This document shows positions 54,745 to 64,000 of a stretch of 64,000 nt of DNA, piece after piece. Where the stretch lies: positions 5,532,001 through 5,596,000 of the forward strand of contig PUFA01000077.1 in assembly GCA_003508835.1 (NCBI GenBank), in the 5' to 3' direction. Below the pieces are notes generated by a model, which did not search any database, was not told the DNA's origin, and saw only the letters and a list, made by a program, of their open reading frames with translations. This stretch comes from Eonycteris spelaea. Lineage: Eukaryota; Chordata; Mammalia; Chiroptera; Pteropodidae. The position numbers and the translations under genes were made by a program. Positions within the stretch are counted from its first letter, which is position 1, and each line of letters begins with the position of its first letter.

Positions 54745-55200
54745 ATTGTCCCAATTATTCATTGCTGTATAATAAATTACGACACAACTTAGAGGCTTAA
54801 AACTGTAATTATTTGGCTATACCTGACCATTTGTGAATCAGAAACTGGGTCCAGGCTCAGCTGGAAGATTCTTATGCCCCAAATGGCATCAATCGAGGTC
54901 ACTCATTGATATTCAGCCAGTCGATGATCTCATGTATAGAGTCCAAATGGATTTACTCACATGTCTGAAATTTTAGCAAGGGCACATGAAAAAGTTGGGC
55001 ACAGCTGAGACCAGTGACAGAGCATCTATACCTAGCCTCTCAGGATAGTTGGACTTGTTACCTAGTGTCTCAGCATGCCCTGAGGAAAAAATAAAAGACC
55101 CCAAGACTCAGAAATGAAAACTGACAGTTCCTTAAGGCTTGGGCCAGAAACAGGCAAAAAGTGTCACCTCCACTATATCACATTGGTAAAAATAGTCACA
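54745..55200 (-). mobile_element. MLT1-like LTR, minus strand
   Basis: 'attgctgtataataaattac', 'gacacaacttagaggcttaa', 'gtgaatcagaaactgggtcc', 'aggctcagctggaagattct' and 'ctccactatatcacattggt' follow the reverse complement of an MLT1-class LTR. Confidence 0.72.
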
Positions 55201-55346
55201 AAGCCCACCCAGAAACAAGAGTTGGGCACAAAGACCCCACTTCTTTATGGGAGGAATGGCAAGGAATTTGCTACAGAGTTGAGTTAGGGGGAGAAATTTA
55301 GGGCCAAGATGAGAACCATCCTAAGGATTTTATATTTTATTCTGTT

Positions 55347-55350
<4 letters not shown>
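55201..55350. other. Unassigned spacer
   Basis: No recognised repeat. 'ggattttatattttattctg' at 55326-55345 may be a late segment of the old long repeat. Confidence 0.35.

Positions 55351-55354
<4 letters not shown>

Positions 55355-55393
<39 letters not shown>
55355..55393 (+). repeat. (GA)n microsatellite
   Basis: About 19 perfect GA units followed by a GGA-rich decay zone. Polypurine, so capable of triplex formation. Confidence 0.96.
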
Positions 55394-55396
<3 letters not shown>

Positions 55397-56030
55397 GAAA
55401 GATAGAGAAAGGCAGAACAATAAGCTTATTAGAATTTTTTAAGGATGAGCACTCCTAAGTCATAGTAGAATACGAATGAAAGGAGAGTCTGTTGACCAGA
55501 AGACCTCTCAAGAACTACTGCAATAGTCCAGATGAGTTTGTTGCTTCTTAATCCCCAGCAAACCCTGGGGACTGTTAACAAGGGAGGAGGAAGGACTGGC
55601 TGGTAGCTAGTAACCAGCTGTGACTAACACGATCCACAAACAAGATTTGGTGATCACTGGAATGAAAGGAGAAAAGAGGAGTTGCAGGCTTCGCAAAGGT
55701 TTCTAGCTTGGGAAACTAAATGGATGATGATTCTATTAATAGAGATAAGCACCTACTAGTAGTTTATTATGTCAAAGCCTTACTGCTCTTGGTGTGTTTC
55801 TTGCTTCTATGATGACCCTCGCCCTTGTGAATGACTATTTCTTAGTCTCCCTGCCAGTGTCTATTCACTCCTCATTCTTTTCTTTACATGTGTGTAGGGA
55901 AAAACACACACATATAAAAAATTTATGTGAAATTCTCTCTGCTACCAGCAGTTCAGCACAGACCCTTACTCATGCATATTCTCTCTAAACCTATAGCTGC
56001 CCATCTCTAAGTTCCAGAGAGGTTCAAGGA
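55394..56030. other. Unassigned stretch
   Basis: No recognised repeat or exon. A 64-codon frame at 55794-55988 is Leu/Ser-rich but unsupported. Confidence 0.4.
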
Positions 56031-56034
56031 TGGC

Positions 56035-56155
56035 TACAGACGAATCGGCCTGAGGAGCTTATTAATAATAAAAGCCAAGTTTCTGGCGGCTACTCCTGCA
56101 GATTCTGGTTCCGTGGACCAGAAAGGCTTGGGAACCCCTGTGATAAAAGATTGAT
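56035..56155. mobile_element. MER5-like hAT DNA transposon fragment
   Basis: 'cctgaggagcttattaataa', 'cctgcagattctggttccgt' and 'aggcttgggaacccctgtga' fit a worn MER5-type element. Confidence 0.45.
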
Positions 56156-56455
56156 TTCACTAGATAGCGACAGTGGGTCATAGAAACACAGCAGAAGTGC
56201 TAACGGAAAAGGAGCCCGGCCCTGTCGGAATGCTTCTAAACATCCTCCAGTAACACAAAACATTCAAAAAACGTGGAGCTTGGCGTTTGATGAGAAACAG
56301 GACGCTGTTGTGCTGGGTTTGTTGTTTTTTTTTTCCTAGTCTTTACTTTAAATGCGATCTTTTATCAGAGGCACATATGTTTTCTATACCGTCACATGTG
56401 GCTGCAGTTAGGCCAGGAAACAAATTCCCTACTAGTTGAAAGGTTTGGCCTCCCT
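56156..56455. other. Unassigned spacer
   Basis: Includes a T10 run near 56325. No recognised repeat. Confidence 0.4.
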
Positions 56456-56459
56456 TTCA

Positions 56460-56965
56460 CGCCCACCAAGCATCAGTTTCTATCCCCTGTTAGGGAGACC
56501 CCAGGGAAATAATTAATCAGCCTGCCTGCTTGCAACACTTCCAGGACTTGGGTCACAAGAAGTGCACGGTTTCTAACAGATGGCACAGCAACCGCCTGGA
56601 GATCTCTGTCCTCCCCTGCCATCGCCTCTGCTGTCAGCAGGGCCTGGCCGGTTACTGAAGCCTCCTCTCCGCACAGATCTGTGGCTCTCAGGAGGGACCC
56701 TCTCCCCATGTACCCCTAGGGCTTCTCTTTGGTCCTGTTAGACAATTAATGTTTTCCGTCAAGGCCCAGCCGAGCAAGTACGACGGGCAACGTCATTTAT
56801 TCATAGCCTGGGATTAGGCTCAAATTGCCTCCCAAGTGGCCAGGCCCCATTAGAAATGAAAGGAGGCCCCAAATATTGTCCTATTTTTAAGATCCCAGAA
56901 TATTAAAAAAATGAATAATTGTCAAAGCAAGGTAGCGTATTTCCAGTTCCATGAAGATGGCTTCC
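56460..56965. promoter_or_regulatory. Candidate conserved non-coding element
   Basis: About 500 bases with no visible repeat. They contain 'aaataattaatcagcctg' (56507-56524), a 'gggattaggctcaaattg' string and 'gacaattaatg' near 56740, all core homeodomain-type TAAT or bicoid-like sites. A 78-codon minus-strand frame is unsupported. Conservation is suspected from composition only. Confidence 0.3.
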
Positions 56966-57250
56966 TCATCCATTTTTATCAGTGGGACTACCTAAATAAA
57001 AGCATTTGGGAGGACTATCAAAAGTCTGAAAGTTGTCACATGACTTCGAAGCCTGAGTCAAAGTTCTCCTATCGAGCCCCAATTCATCTCCACCAAACTA
57101 GATCTCACTTAGAACCACCAAGAAAGCCCTATAACCAGGAAATCAGTGGTTCAGGGAGAAGAGAGAACACTTAGGCAGGAGACCTGGGTTCAGTTAGGTG
57201 TTTGGCTGGGGATTCAAAACTACCTTACCCATTACTCTGAAGTAAAAGCT
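56966..57250. other. Unassigned spacer
   Basis: No recognised repeat. The 87-codon frame at 56911-57174 has no domain. Confidence 0.4.
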
Positions 57251-57252
57251 TG

Positions 57253-57253
<1 letters not shown>

Positions 57254-57299
<46 letters not shown>
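57254..57299 (+). repeat. (AC)n microsatellite
   Basis: About 23 perfect AC units, the longest uninterrupted dinucleotide run in the window. Translates to a meaningless Thr-His run. Confidence 0.98.
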
Positions 57300-57301
<2 letters not shown>

Positions 57302-57500
57302 TTTGCATAAGAAGATTTGCCTTCCATTCTCTTTATTTTTTGAAGAGTCTAAGATATCTTTTTAATTACAAGCTATTGGGAAATGGCCTGTGGTCAGTAT
57401 GCATGGTCTCCTATGGGGAGTGTGTGAGCCTGGGGGCTGCCTCGCTAGGCAGAGGTTCCCTAAACACTCTCTCATCATCTTATCCTTTGTTGGTGGACGC
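57300..57500. other. Unassigned spacer
   Basis: No recognised repeat or exon. Confidence 0.4.
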
Positions 57501-57502
57501 CC

Positions 57503-57632
57503 GTGTGCCAAGTCAATTAGGAAGATTATCATTATTCCCACTGCAGAGGTGAAGAACCTGAGCCCCAGAGAGTTTCATAACTTCCAAGGCCATATACTTA
57601 CAAATAGCTGAATCACTGCTCTGACCCAGGCC
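57503..57632 (-). mobile_element. MIR SINE
   Basis: 'attatcattattcccactgc', 'agaggtgaagaacctgagcc', 'ccagagagtttcataacttc' and 'gaatcactgctctgacccag' follow minus-strand MIR. Confidence 0.8.
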
Positions 57633-57734
57633 TGCCTTACCAACAGCCTGAACACAGCCCAGAACTGCCCGAACTATGGCGATGGCCTCCCAACTGGCCT
57701 TCTTGCCTTCCGTCTTGCCTCCCCAACTCCACCT

Positions 57735-57880
57735 TACGGCATCAGTACCCACACTTCCTAAAGAGAAGAATCGATCTGCAAGCTTGTAAAAAACGCAGGT
57801 GCTCAGTAAGATCCCCCTCGTTCTGATTCAGAATCTGATTCAGGAAGTGGTTTTTACTCCAGCCAAACATTACTGGGCTC
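57735..57880. mobile_element. MER5-like hAT DNA transposon fragment
   Basis: 'cttgtaaaaaacgcaggtgc' then 'tgattcagaatctgattcag' match the MER5A middle ('cttgttaaaaatgcag...tctgattcagtagg'). Ends unclear. Confidence 0.5.
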
Positions 57881-57984
57881 AAGCATCTATATTATTGACA
57901 ATCACCCCTGATCATTCTAAGGCAGATGGTCAGTGGCCAACTGATTGTATCAAAGGCCCCAATTCTCTGCCCCTTCCTAGAATC

Positions 57985-58400
57985 ACAACCTGTACCATAT
58001 GACTTTGGGGTCCCTCTCACTAAAGTGGTAGAGTTTACTTTCCCACTCCCTGAAACTCAAAGAGCCTTGAAACTCGCTTTGGCCAATAGTGTATTAATAA
58101 ACACAGCACAAGCAGAGGATGAAAAAGCACCAGAGTGATTAGGCCTTCTCCCTCCGTGCTCTGGCGTCCCCATGAGAACTGGCCTGCCAGAGGATGCAAG
58201 ACACGGAGCAGAGCTGAGTCACTCCAGCCATCCCAGCTGAGGCCATGCTAGCTTAGCTGACATCAGCCAACACCCACACATGAGAGTGAGCCCTGTCGGT
58301 ATCAGCAGGAGCCACCTAGCCAAGCCAAACATGTGAGCAGTAACTGTTGTATGTAGCTGAGGTTGTGTACGGTTGTAATGCAGCATATTTGTGGCTCCAG
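57985..58400 (+). mobile_element. MLT1-like LTR (ERVL-MaLR)
   Basis: 'gctttggccaatagtgtatt', 'acagcacaagcagaggatga', 'ctggcctgccagaggatgca', 'catcccagctgaggccatgc', 'agctgacatcagccaacacc' and 'catgagagtgagccctgtcg' follow the middle of this LTR type in order. The terminal part is eroded. Confidence 0.68.
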
Positions 58401-58540
58401 TAATTGATTTTACAGTATCGTGTCCAACCTCCTCAGTGCAGCATGCAGGATCTTCATATTCTAACTCTACACGTTTCTCCATCCTCTTTACCCAACACTA
58501 CTTACATGCAGCTGTGCTGCAACCATGCCAGAATACTTTC
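58401..58540. other. Unassigned spacer
   Basis: No recognised repeat or exon. Confidence 0.4.
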
Positions 58541-58544
58541 AGTT

Positions 58545-58815
58545 CACCAAACGAACGAGGCTGTTTTACACTTTCGTGCCTTTGCACATGCTGTTCCCTC
58601 TACTTAAAATGCCTCTCAGCTCATGGGTCTCTTCCTCTTTCATAGGGTTTCCTCGAATGCTCAACTCATGGCCCCCTACTCCTGATGCAGAACTCTATTG
58701 TGAAGTTTAACTCTTAGTGTGGGATTTATTGACATTTAAAAATGCTCTTTGTATAGTCTTACATATAAAATAAGAAGCAGGTCAAATGCATTGTTGTGAC
58801 ACGATGCTCAATAAG
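58545..58815 (+). mobile_element. L2 LINE 3' fragment
   Basis: 'cgtgcctttgcacatgctgt', 'tccctctacttaaaatgcct' and 'tctcagctcatgggtctctt' match L2. The last part, 'gatgctcaataagtgatcat', resembles its end. Three overlapping plus-strand frames (61-84 codons) are translations of this repeat. Confidence 0.75.
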
Positions 58816-59865
58816 TGATCATTCAAGGAGTGGTTAAGTGCATGAAATTGCAAGAGAGCTGGAAAGGGACACCAAGAACTGTTATTGGCCATGGGCTTGA
58901 GCTGGAGAAGCATTAGTTCAGAACCTCCTTTATCTGTCAATGACTTCATCTAATCAAAAGAAATGATCAGTGAAGTAGCTTGGACTCCTGAACAGTGAGT
59001 ACATGACCTACTGCTTACAAGTTATGGATTTTTGACACATTTCTAAACTGTGTCCCTGGAAAAACCCCTGGATTTGAAACAGTAAAAGAGAATGAAAACC
59101 AAAACCCAGTTTGCTTCTTCTGTAGTGTAGACCAAGTTCTCTAGTTGCCTGAGATGCCTACTCTTTCTCATGTGATCAGCAGCCACTCAGCCTCCAGGTG
59201 GAGTCAGGACAGTCTGTACCCCCAGTGACTTATCCCGGCCCCCAAGGGCTCCAAGACCTGAGTTCAACATGGAAAGGCAACTCTTCAGCCATTAATTCAA
59301 AATGCCTCTGCTCCTACGCTTGAGGTTAAGGAATATGCCTCCCGATAAACTTTGCTTTAAAATACAAAGACAATGGGCACTTCAGTTTCCCAGATAAAGT
59401 AGACTAGATGTACAGATATGTTTTTCCCAAAACGCAATACCTTATAGTTACACAAAAATATTCTAAAGCATCCTTTTTAAAAGCATGGTTTCATAAGTGA
59501 TAATATCTGGGCTTCAATCAAAAGTCAAAATCAAATAGAAACACAATTATAAAAGGTAAATAAGCACCGGCACTGGGATTTGCTCTGACGGCATCTGCCT
59601 TCAACGCTCAACTTGAACTCCCAGCCCCTGGTTGCCTAAAACACCTCAAGAGTAAATTCTCCTTAGATAATTCCACTATCAGCGTGGGCCTCAGCGAATT
59701 CCCACAAAACAAGCCCCAAGATGCATGAGTTTACAATAAAAAGACAGAAATAAAAATAAAAACATGAGAGAAAAAGGCACGTGATACAGAATCAACAGTA
59801 TCAACAGCTGGCAGTATTAGACCCACCTACCTTCAGAGGCTCCAGATAACAGAATTACCATTTAC
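58816..59865. other. Unassigned stretch
   Basis: About 1 kb without recognised repeat or exon. No frame above 60 codons. Confidence 0.4.
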
Positions 59866-59869
59866 AGGA

Positions 59870-60055
59870 TATAAAATAAAGATGTCTCAATTTTTTATAG
59901 GAAAAAGTAGACTTCTTGAAGTCAAGAAATGTTGTATGTTTTTGTTTATTGTTGTATATACTTTGTATATTGTCGTACTCTTTCAACGACTGAAGATTAA
60001 TGGCCCACAATAAGCTCTCAATACTTATATATTGAACATATGAGTGATAAAGAAA
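59870..60055 (+). mobile_element. Possible worn L2 3' end
   Basis: 'ttcttgaagtcaagaaatgt', 'ttgtttattgttgtatatac' and 'aataagctctcaatacttat' resemble the L2 ending 'ccttgagggcaggg...tttattgctgtat...gtaggtgctcaataa'. Weak. Confidence 0.4.
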
Positions 60056-60171
60056 AAATATCAAAATTGATGGGCAGATTTAAAAGCTACAAATAATACC
60101 TCCAGAAATTAAAATAATTGAATTTAAAATTCAATGGATAGGTCATCAACAGATAGATAAACGAAATGTGA

Positions 60172-60350
60172 TATGTGTGTATATATACACATATATATAC
60201 ACATACATATACGTATATATACGTATATATACACATACATATACGTATATATACGTATATACACATACATATACGTATATATACGTAATATACAATATTA
60301 TACGTATATATACGTATATACACATATATATACGTATATATATATGGTTT

Positions 60351-60393
<43 letters not shown>
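60172..60393 (+). repeat. Compound TA/CA/CG microsatellite with terminal (AC)n
   Basis: About 175 bases of nearly strict purine-pyrimidine alternation built from 'atatacgtatat' and 'acacatacat' units, then 'ggtttta', then (AC)n at 60354-60393. The frames of up to 126 codons crossing it on both strands (Tyr/Ile/Thr-His and Cys-Val runs) are artefacts. Confidence 0.97.
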
Positions 60394-60395
<2 letters not shown>

Positions 60396-60744
60396 AAAAA
60401 TTATTCTGCCCTGAAAAAGGAACAAAGTAGTGATACATGCTACAACAGGGACGAATCTCAAAGACATTATACCAAGGGAAAGAAGTCAGACGCAAAAGCT
60501 CATGCATTGTATGATTCTATTTATGTGAAATATCCAGAATAGGTAAATCCACAGAGATGGAATGCAGACTGGTGGTTGCCAGAGGCGGGGGAGGGGCAGG
60601 AGAGGAAAAGGGGAGCAACTGCTTAACGGGTACAGGGCTTTCTTTGGGGTGATAAAAATGTTTTGGAACGAGACAGAGGGTGGTGATTGCACAACCTTAA
60701 AATGTACTGAACACTATTGAATTGTTCTTCTTAAAATATATTTA

Positions 60745-60957
60745 TGTTTAGTGGTTACCAGAAGGTAGGGTGGAGGGGAGAAGAAGGAGGTAGATGGGGT
60801 AACAGGGGTCAAATATGTGGTGACAGAAGGAAATCTAACTGTGGGAGGTGAACGCACAGTGTAAATGTATGTATGCCTTACTGTTAAAGTGTACAGCCGA
60901 AACTTATTGTATTTCGTTAATGGATGTCACCATAAATAAATAAATAAATAATGAGAT
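60745..60957 (+). mobile_element. Second, nested L1 3' tail
   Basis: 'agtggttaccagaaggtagg', 'aggggtcaaatatgtggtga', 'ggtgaacgcacagtgtaaat' and 'atggatgtcaccataaataa' follow a complete L1 3' end ending in (AAAT)n, inside the tail of another L1. I associate this 3' end with laurasiatherian genomes. Confidence 0.75.
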
Positions 60958-61035
60958 GTTAAATCCTTAAATAAATAATATGTATATATATATTTGTGTT
61001 ATGTGAAACCCACTTCAATAAAAAAAATGCGACAG

Positions 61036-61365
61036 ATTAGTAAGCAAACTGAAAATATATACACAAGGAAATTACTTAGAATGCGAAACAGGAAGAAACA
61101 GAATTGGGAAAGATGAACTAGGAGTTAAGAAGAAAACAGCACTAAATCTTAAAGAAAACTTGATGAAAAGAAAAACATATTCACAGTCTTTTCATTCTAA
61201 CTACTTTCCTTTCTTATACTTTGGAGTGTATTTACCATTTTATGCCCTGAATTTTTCTCAAATTACAAGTATAACTCATGTGATTACATGCTTCTCAATT
61301 ATCATTTTGCTGGCTATATAATATGGTTATATAATAATTTAATAAACTATTCTCCTATTGTTTAG
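61036..61365. other. Unassigned AT-rich stretch
   Basis: No recognised repeat or exon. Confidence 0.4.
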
Positions 61366-61367
61366 AC

Positions 61368-61702
61368 CAAGGTTCAGCAAACTACAACCCATGTGTCAAA
61401 CCTCACCCATCCCGTTTTTATAAGGCCACAAGCTAAAAATGTTTTTATATTCTAAATGGTTGAAAAGGAAATCAAAAGAATACTACTTCATGACTTGTAG
61501 AAATTATATGAAATTGGAATTCAAGTTTCCATAAATAAAATTTATGGGGACCCAGCCACATCCATTTATTTACATTTTGTTTATGGGTTCTTGCATACTA
61601 TAATGGCAAAAGTACTTCATGAGCCAAATACTGCATGGCTTACAAAGCCTAAAATATTTACCATCCAGCCCTTTACAAGAAAAGTTTACCAAACTCTGGT
61701 TT
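61368..61702 (-). mobile_element. Non-autonomous hAT-type DNA transposon
   Basis: 'aaggttcagcaaactacaac', 'cagccacatccatttattta', 'cattttgtttatgggttctt', 'catggcttacaaagcctaaa' and 'aaaagtttaccaaactctgg' span one whole element. Same family as the shortened copy at 28445. Around 85 bases near 61440-61540 look inserted or expanded. Confidence 0.75.
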
Positions 61703-61764
61703 AGACAGTTGCAATTTTTTACCATTAGAAAACAATACTCCCATGACGCCTTCATGAATAACTT

Positions 61765-62105
61765 GTTTTCTTTTTGATTATTATCTTGGGATACACTCCC
61801 AGAAATGAGTGAGCCAGCGGGTATGAGCATTTTGATGGGTCTCTATATGTGATGCCAGATTGTTTTCCACAAGGATTGTACCAATTTCCACTGGCCCCGG
61901 GGTTGTGTAAGAATGCCAGTTTCCTCTCGCTCTCCTCTGATGACATTGTACCTCAACCTCGGAATGTTCTGAAGCTGTATCTGCTCCCATCTCTTGGACA
62001 TGGCCACATGTATAACTGCATTTCATCACGATCCCATCTACAAGGCACACACATCCTTCAGACACTGCTCTGTAAAATGATGGCCCATAACTTAAAATCC
62101 TCATG
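61765..62105 (-). mobile_element. L1 3'-end fragment, minus strand
   Basis: 'cttgggatacactcccagaa', 'tgatgccagattgttttcca', 'caaggattgtaccaatttcc' and 'gtgtaagaatgccagtttcc' follow the reverse complement of an old L1 3' region. Opposed frames of 107 and 85 codons are shadows of it. Confidence 0.78.
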
Positions 62106-62330
62106 ACTGAGGACTGTCATGATCGTTTTCTGAGACAACAAATACCTCTTTGGATCATAATTATCTATGTCATCATTAAATAGACCCCGTTCACGAGTAG
62201 GCTCGTAACTTCAGTTTCTTGGATGTGAATGAGATGCAGGAGATGAGCATTAAGCTAGAAAAAGTCATATGTTCATCAACCCTTCACCTTTCCTCTCTCA
62301 AGTCTTCCCTAACACTGTCCCTTTCGATAT
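62106..62330. other. Unassigned spacer
   Basis: No recognised repeat or exon. Confidence 0.4.
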
Positions 62331-62334
62331 GGAG

Positions 62335-62430
62335 AAATAATGTCCAGCATGATGTATTCATTGTTCAAAGTCACACATCTAATTAATAACACTTGTATGA
62401 CTTGAATCTCTTTCAAGCACTCCTGCCATT
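62335..62430 (-). mobile_element. MIR SINE fragment
   Basis: 'ttcaaagtcacacatctaat', 'taataacacttgtatgactt' and 'gaatctctttcaagcactcc' match the late minus-strand MIR. Diverged. Confidence 0.5.
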
Positions 62431-63520
62431 ATCCTCTGCGGTTGATCAGTATGGTTAGCGATTCTGAATAAATTAAGTTCTCCAACAAGATTTGCTTTCA
62501 TTAAATACAATAATAAACTAACCCCGTAGTGGTCAAATATGAAGGGCTAAAACACTGGTGAGCCTCAATTTTACGGGTCCACATAACGTACTGGAGCAGT
62601 CCTAAATGCACAGAAGAGAACCCACTGTTCGAGATAATAAAGGAACAACGTCTCTCTTCAAATCCTTGCAGTTACTGGCATAATATGCCTAAGATGATGA
62701 GGGTGGGCCCAGTGTGGAGGGAGAAGGGACAGGCAACCCAGTTTCTCAAGTATGTGGTCTCTCTTCCTATAACATGGCTCATAATATTTCTTTCTTTTCA
62801 TTTTCTATGTTGAAGAGGGTTTAAAACTTTATGTTGTCACAAACCAGCAGAAGCACTGGCCTAACTTTCCCGATTCGTGTAGCTAGGCTTGTCATGTTCT
62901 TTGGACGGTTCTGGTATGTTTCCAAAAGTCACAGATATTTTTCTAGCAGAAAAGTGAGTATGTTTTCCTCCCCACTCCACCCCCACAGTCCCGCCATCAC
63001 TAGGCTGATGTCCTCGGACTACCTTGGCAAGATCTGGAAGGGAATTGAAGGAAAGACCCACTCTACCCCAGCCCGTCCCTGGCCCCAGTGCCGGCCTGCA
63101 CACATTCCTCCAGCTTCCAGATTGGCACTAGCAATCACAGGCATGTTTCTGCCCCAACGACCCCTGACTTCTGCATGAATCTCTTCTGAAATTTGTCCAG
63201 GAAAGGGAGCTGGAACGGTAGACTTAACATCAGTCCCCATCATACAGATTTCATTAGAAAGCCCACTTGGAAAATCTTTCCCCCCTTCCAATGAATCTGT
63301 GCACAAAGGCAGCAATTGAATCTCACACACAGAAATCAAAGGCTGGATTATTGAATATCAAAGCCCACCATGGGGCACCCTCAGCCCTCCGCCCTGCTCT
63401 TCACCCCATCCCCGGCTCTGCCTTTCTTCTGACACCTTCCACCTGGACTCCCAAACCTCCCTCCTGGACTGGTTTCCCATTCATAATTAAAATCAGAATG
63501 CCGCTGCTTCACAAAGCCCT
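62431..63520. other. Unassigned stretch
   Basis: About 1.1 kb without confident repeat. A 115-codon plus-strand frame (62831-63178), opposed by 80- and 106-codon minus-strand frames, shows no domain. Confidence 0.4.
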
Positions 63521-63524
63521 CAGT

Positions 63525-63705
63525 AACACTTACTCAGTGACTATTTACTGAGCACCTACTATGCACTAGGCATTCTGCCTGTCTTTGAAGATATAAAAAT
63601 CAACGAGACCCAGTTCCTTCAGACAATCTAGAATCTAAGAGGCAGATACAAAAAAAAAATTATAATTTTGTGTAAAGTTACAGTGCAACTTAATAAGGAA
63701 TAGAT
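63525..63705 (+). mobile_element. Ancient mammalian repeat, opening part
   Basis: 'gtgactatttactgagcacc', 'tactatgcactaggcattct', 'aatcaacgagacccagttcc' and 'aatctagaatctaagaggca' follow the start of the recurrent old repeat. It runs through an A9 patch near 63651. Confidence 0.6.
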
Positions 63706-63785
63706 CGAATCCTAAATCATTTTTTGCTTTTCCTAACATTAACTGTGTATGTGATCCAAGAGAACTTAGCTTTCGAATTAAAAAA
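63706..63785. other. Unassigned spacer
   Basis: Short AT-rich spacer with A-run. Confidence 0.4.
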
Positions 63786-63787
63786 AA

Positions 63788-63925
63788 AGAAAAGCATTCA
63801 AATTTTGCTCTGCTATGTATTAACTATGTAAGGAAAATTACCTCATTTTTCTAGGCTTCCATTTCCTCACATTTAAAATAGACATCAAAATGAGAGCAAG
63901 TGAAGAGAATCTGTATAACACTGAA
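63788..63925 (+). mobile_element. MIR SINE
   Basis: 'ttttgctctgctatgtatta', 'actatgtaaggaaaattacc' and 'ggcttccatttcctcacatt' follow the plus-strand MIR. Confidence 0.75.
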
Positions 63926-64000
63926 ATGAAGTGAATGCCCTTTTGCAATTCCAAATGGTACAGTTGTATACACCAGCCCAGAAGTTCTTCAAGGCCAAGG

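Larger units (their letters stand above)
60060..61035 (+). mobile_element. L1 3' end interrupted by a microsatellite and a second L1 tail
   Basis: 60120-60176 ('gataggtcatcaacagatag', 'ataaacgaaatgtgatatg') and 60394-60740 ('ttattctgccctgaaaaagg', 'gacgaatctcaaagacatta', 'actggtggttgccagaggcg') are one L1 3' region. 'ttgtgttatgtgaaacccac' near 60995 looks like its last segment, displaced by an inserted L1 tail at about 60745-60955. Confidence 0.8.

Noticed and set aside
60087..60542. Frames of up to 126 codons on both strands rich in Tyr/Ile/Thr-His or Cys-Val
   Set aside because: They translate the TA/CA microsatellite and L1 3' sequence.
1..64000. CRISPR array, prophage, operon or other prokaryotic system
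   Set aside because: Tandem repeats here are microsatellites without spacers, and the repeat content is mammalian throughout.

Overview
The window reads as non-coding nuclear DNA from a placental mammal, either intergenic or deep inside a very long intron. I found no convincing protein-coding exon, RNA gene, CpG island or CRISPR-like array on either strand. All open frames are short, lack recognisable domains and often run through repeats. The one protein-like signal is a decayed mariner transposase near 48.8-49.3 kb.

Recognisable content is mostly old mammalian interspersed repeats: many MIR SINE fragments, L2 tails, MER20, MER5-like and other hAT-type DNA elements, ERVL-MaLR (MLT1/MST-like) LTRs, one ERVL/LTR16-like LTR, and about nine L1 3'-end fragments. 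I see no Alu, B1/B2, carnivore SINEC, ruminant Bov-type or pig PRE-type element. Two L1 tails (45.6-45.9 and 60.7-60.95 kb) resemble 3' ends that I associate with laurasiatherian mammals, bats among them. A laurasiatherian with little recent SINE activity, for example a fruit bat, would fit, but this is inference. All repeat names come from memory of consensus sequences, so boundaries are approximate.

Layout: 0-9 kb holds MaLR LTRs, MIRs, L1 tails and a (CA)n tract. 9-22 kb holds MER5, several MIRs, an L1 tail, a Z-DNA-prone CACACG tract and an unresolved repeat whose 3' end mimics a microexon. 22-34 kb is unassigned DNA with scattered MIR, MaLR and hAT copies, ending in a long GGAGAA/GGGGAA purine tract. 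34-41 kb is more GC-rich and repeat-poor, with L2/MIR pieces and a near-consensus CTCF motif at 38.1 kb. 41-46 kb has a MIR split by MER20, an exact CTCF core at 42.34 kb, an ERVL LTR and a second MER20. 46-56 kb holds a MaLR-like LTR, the mariner remnant, MIRs and two minus-strand LTRs. 56-64 kb has a candidate conserved element, L2, a MaLR-like LTR and nested L1 tails containing a ~220-bp alternating purine-pyrimidine tract.

No genes act together here. The most plausible functional content is regulatory or architectural: two CTCF-type motifs in the same orientation, a few nuclear-receptor or homeodomain-type sites, and repeat-free stretches that may be conserved enhancers. I did not find a new multi-gene biological system.
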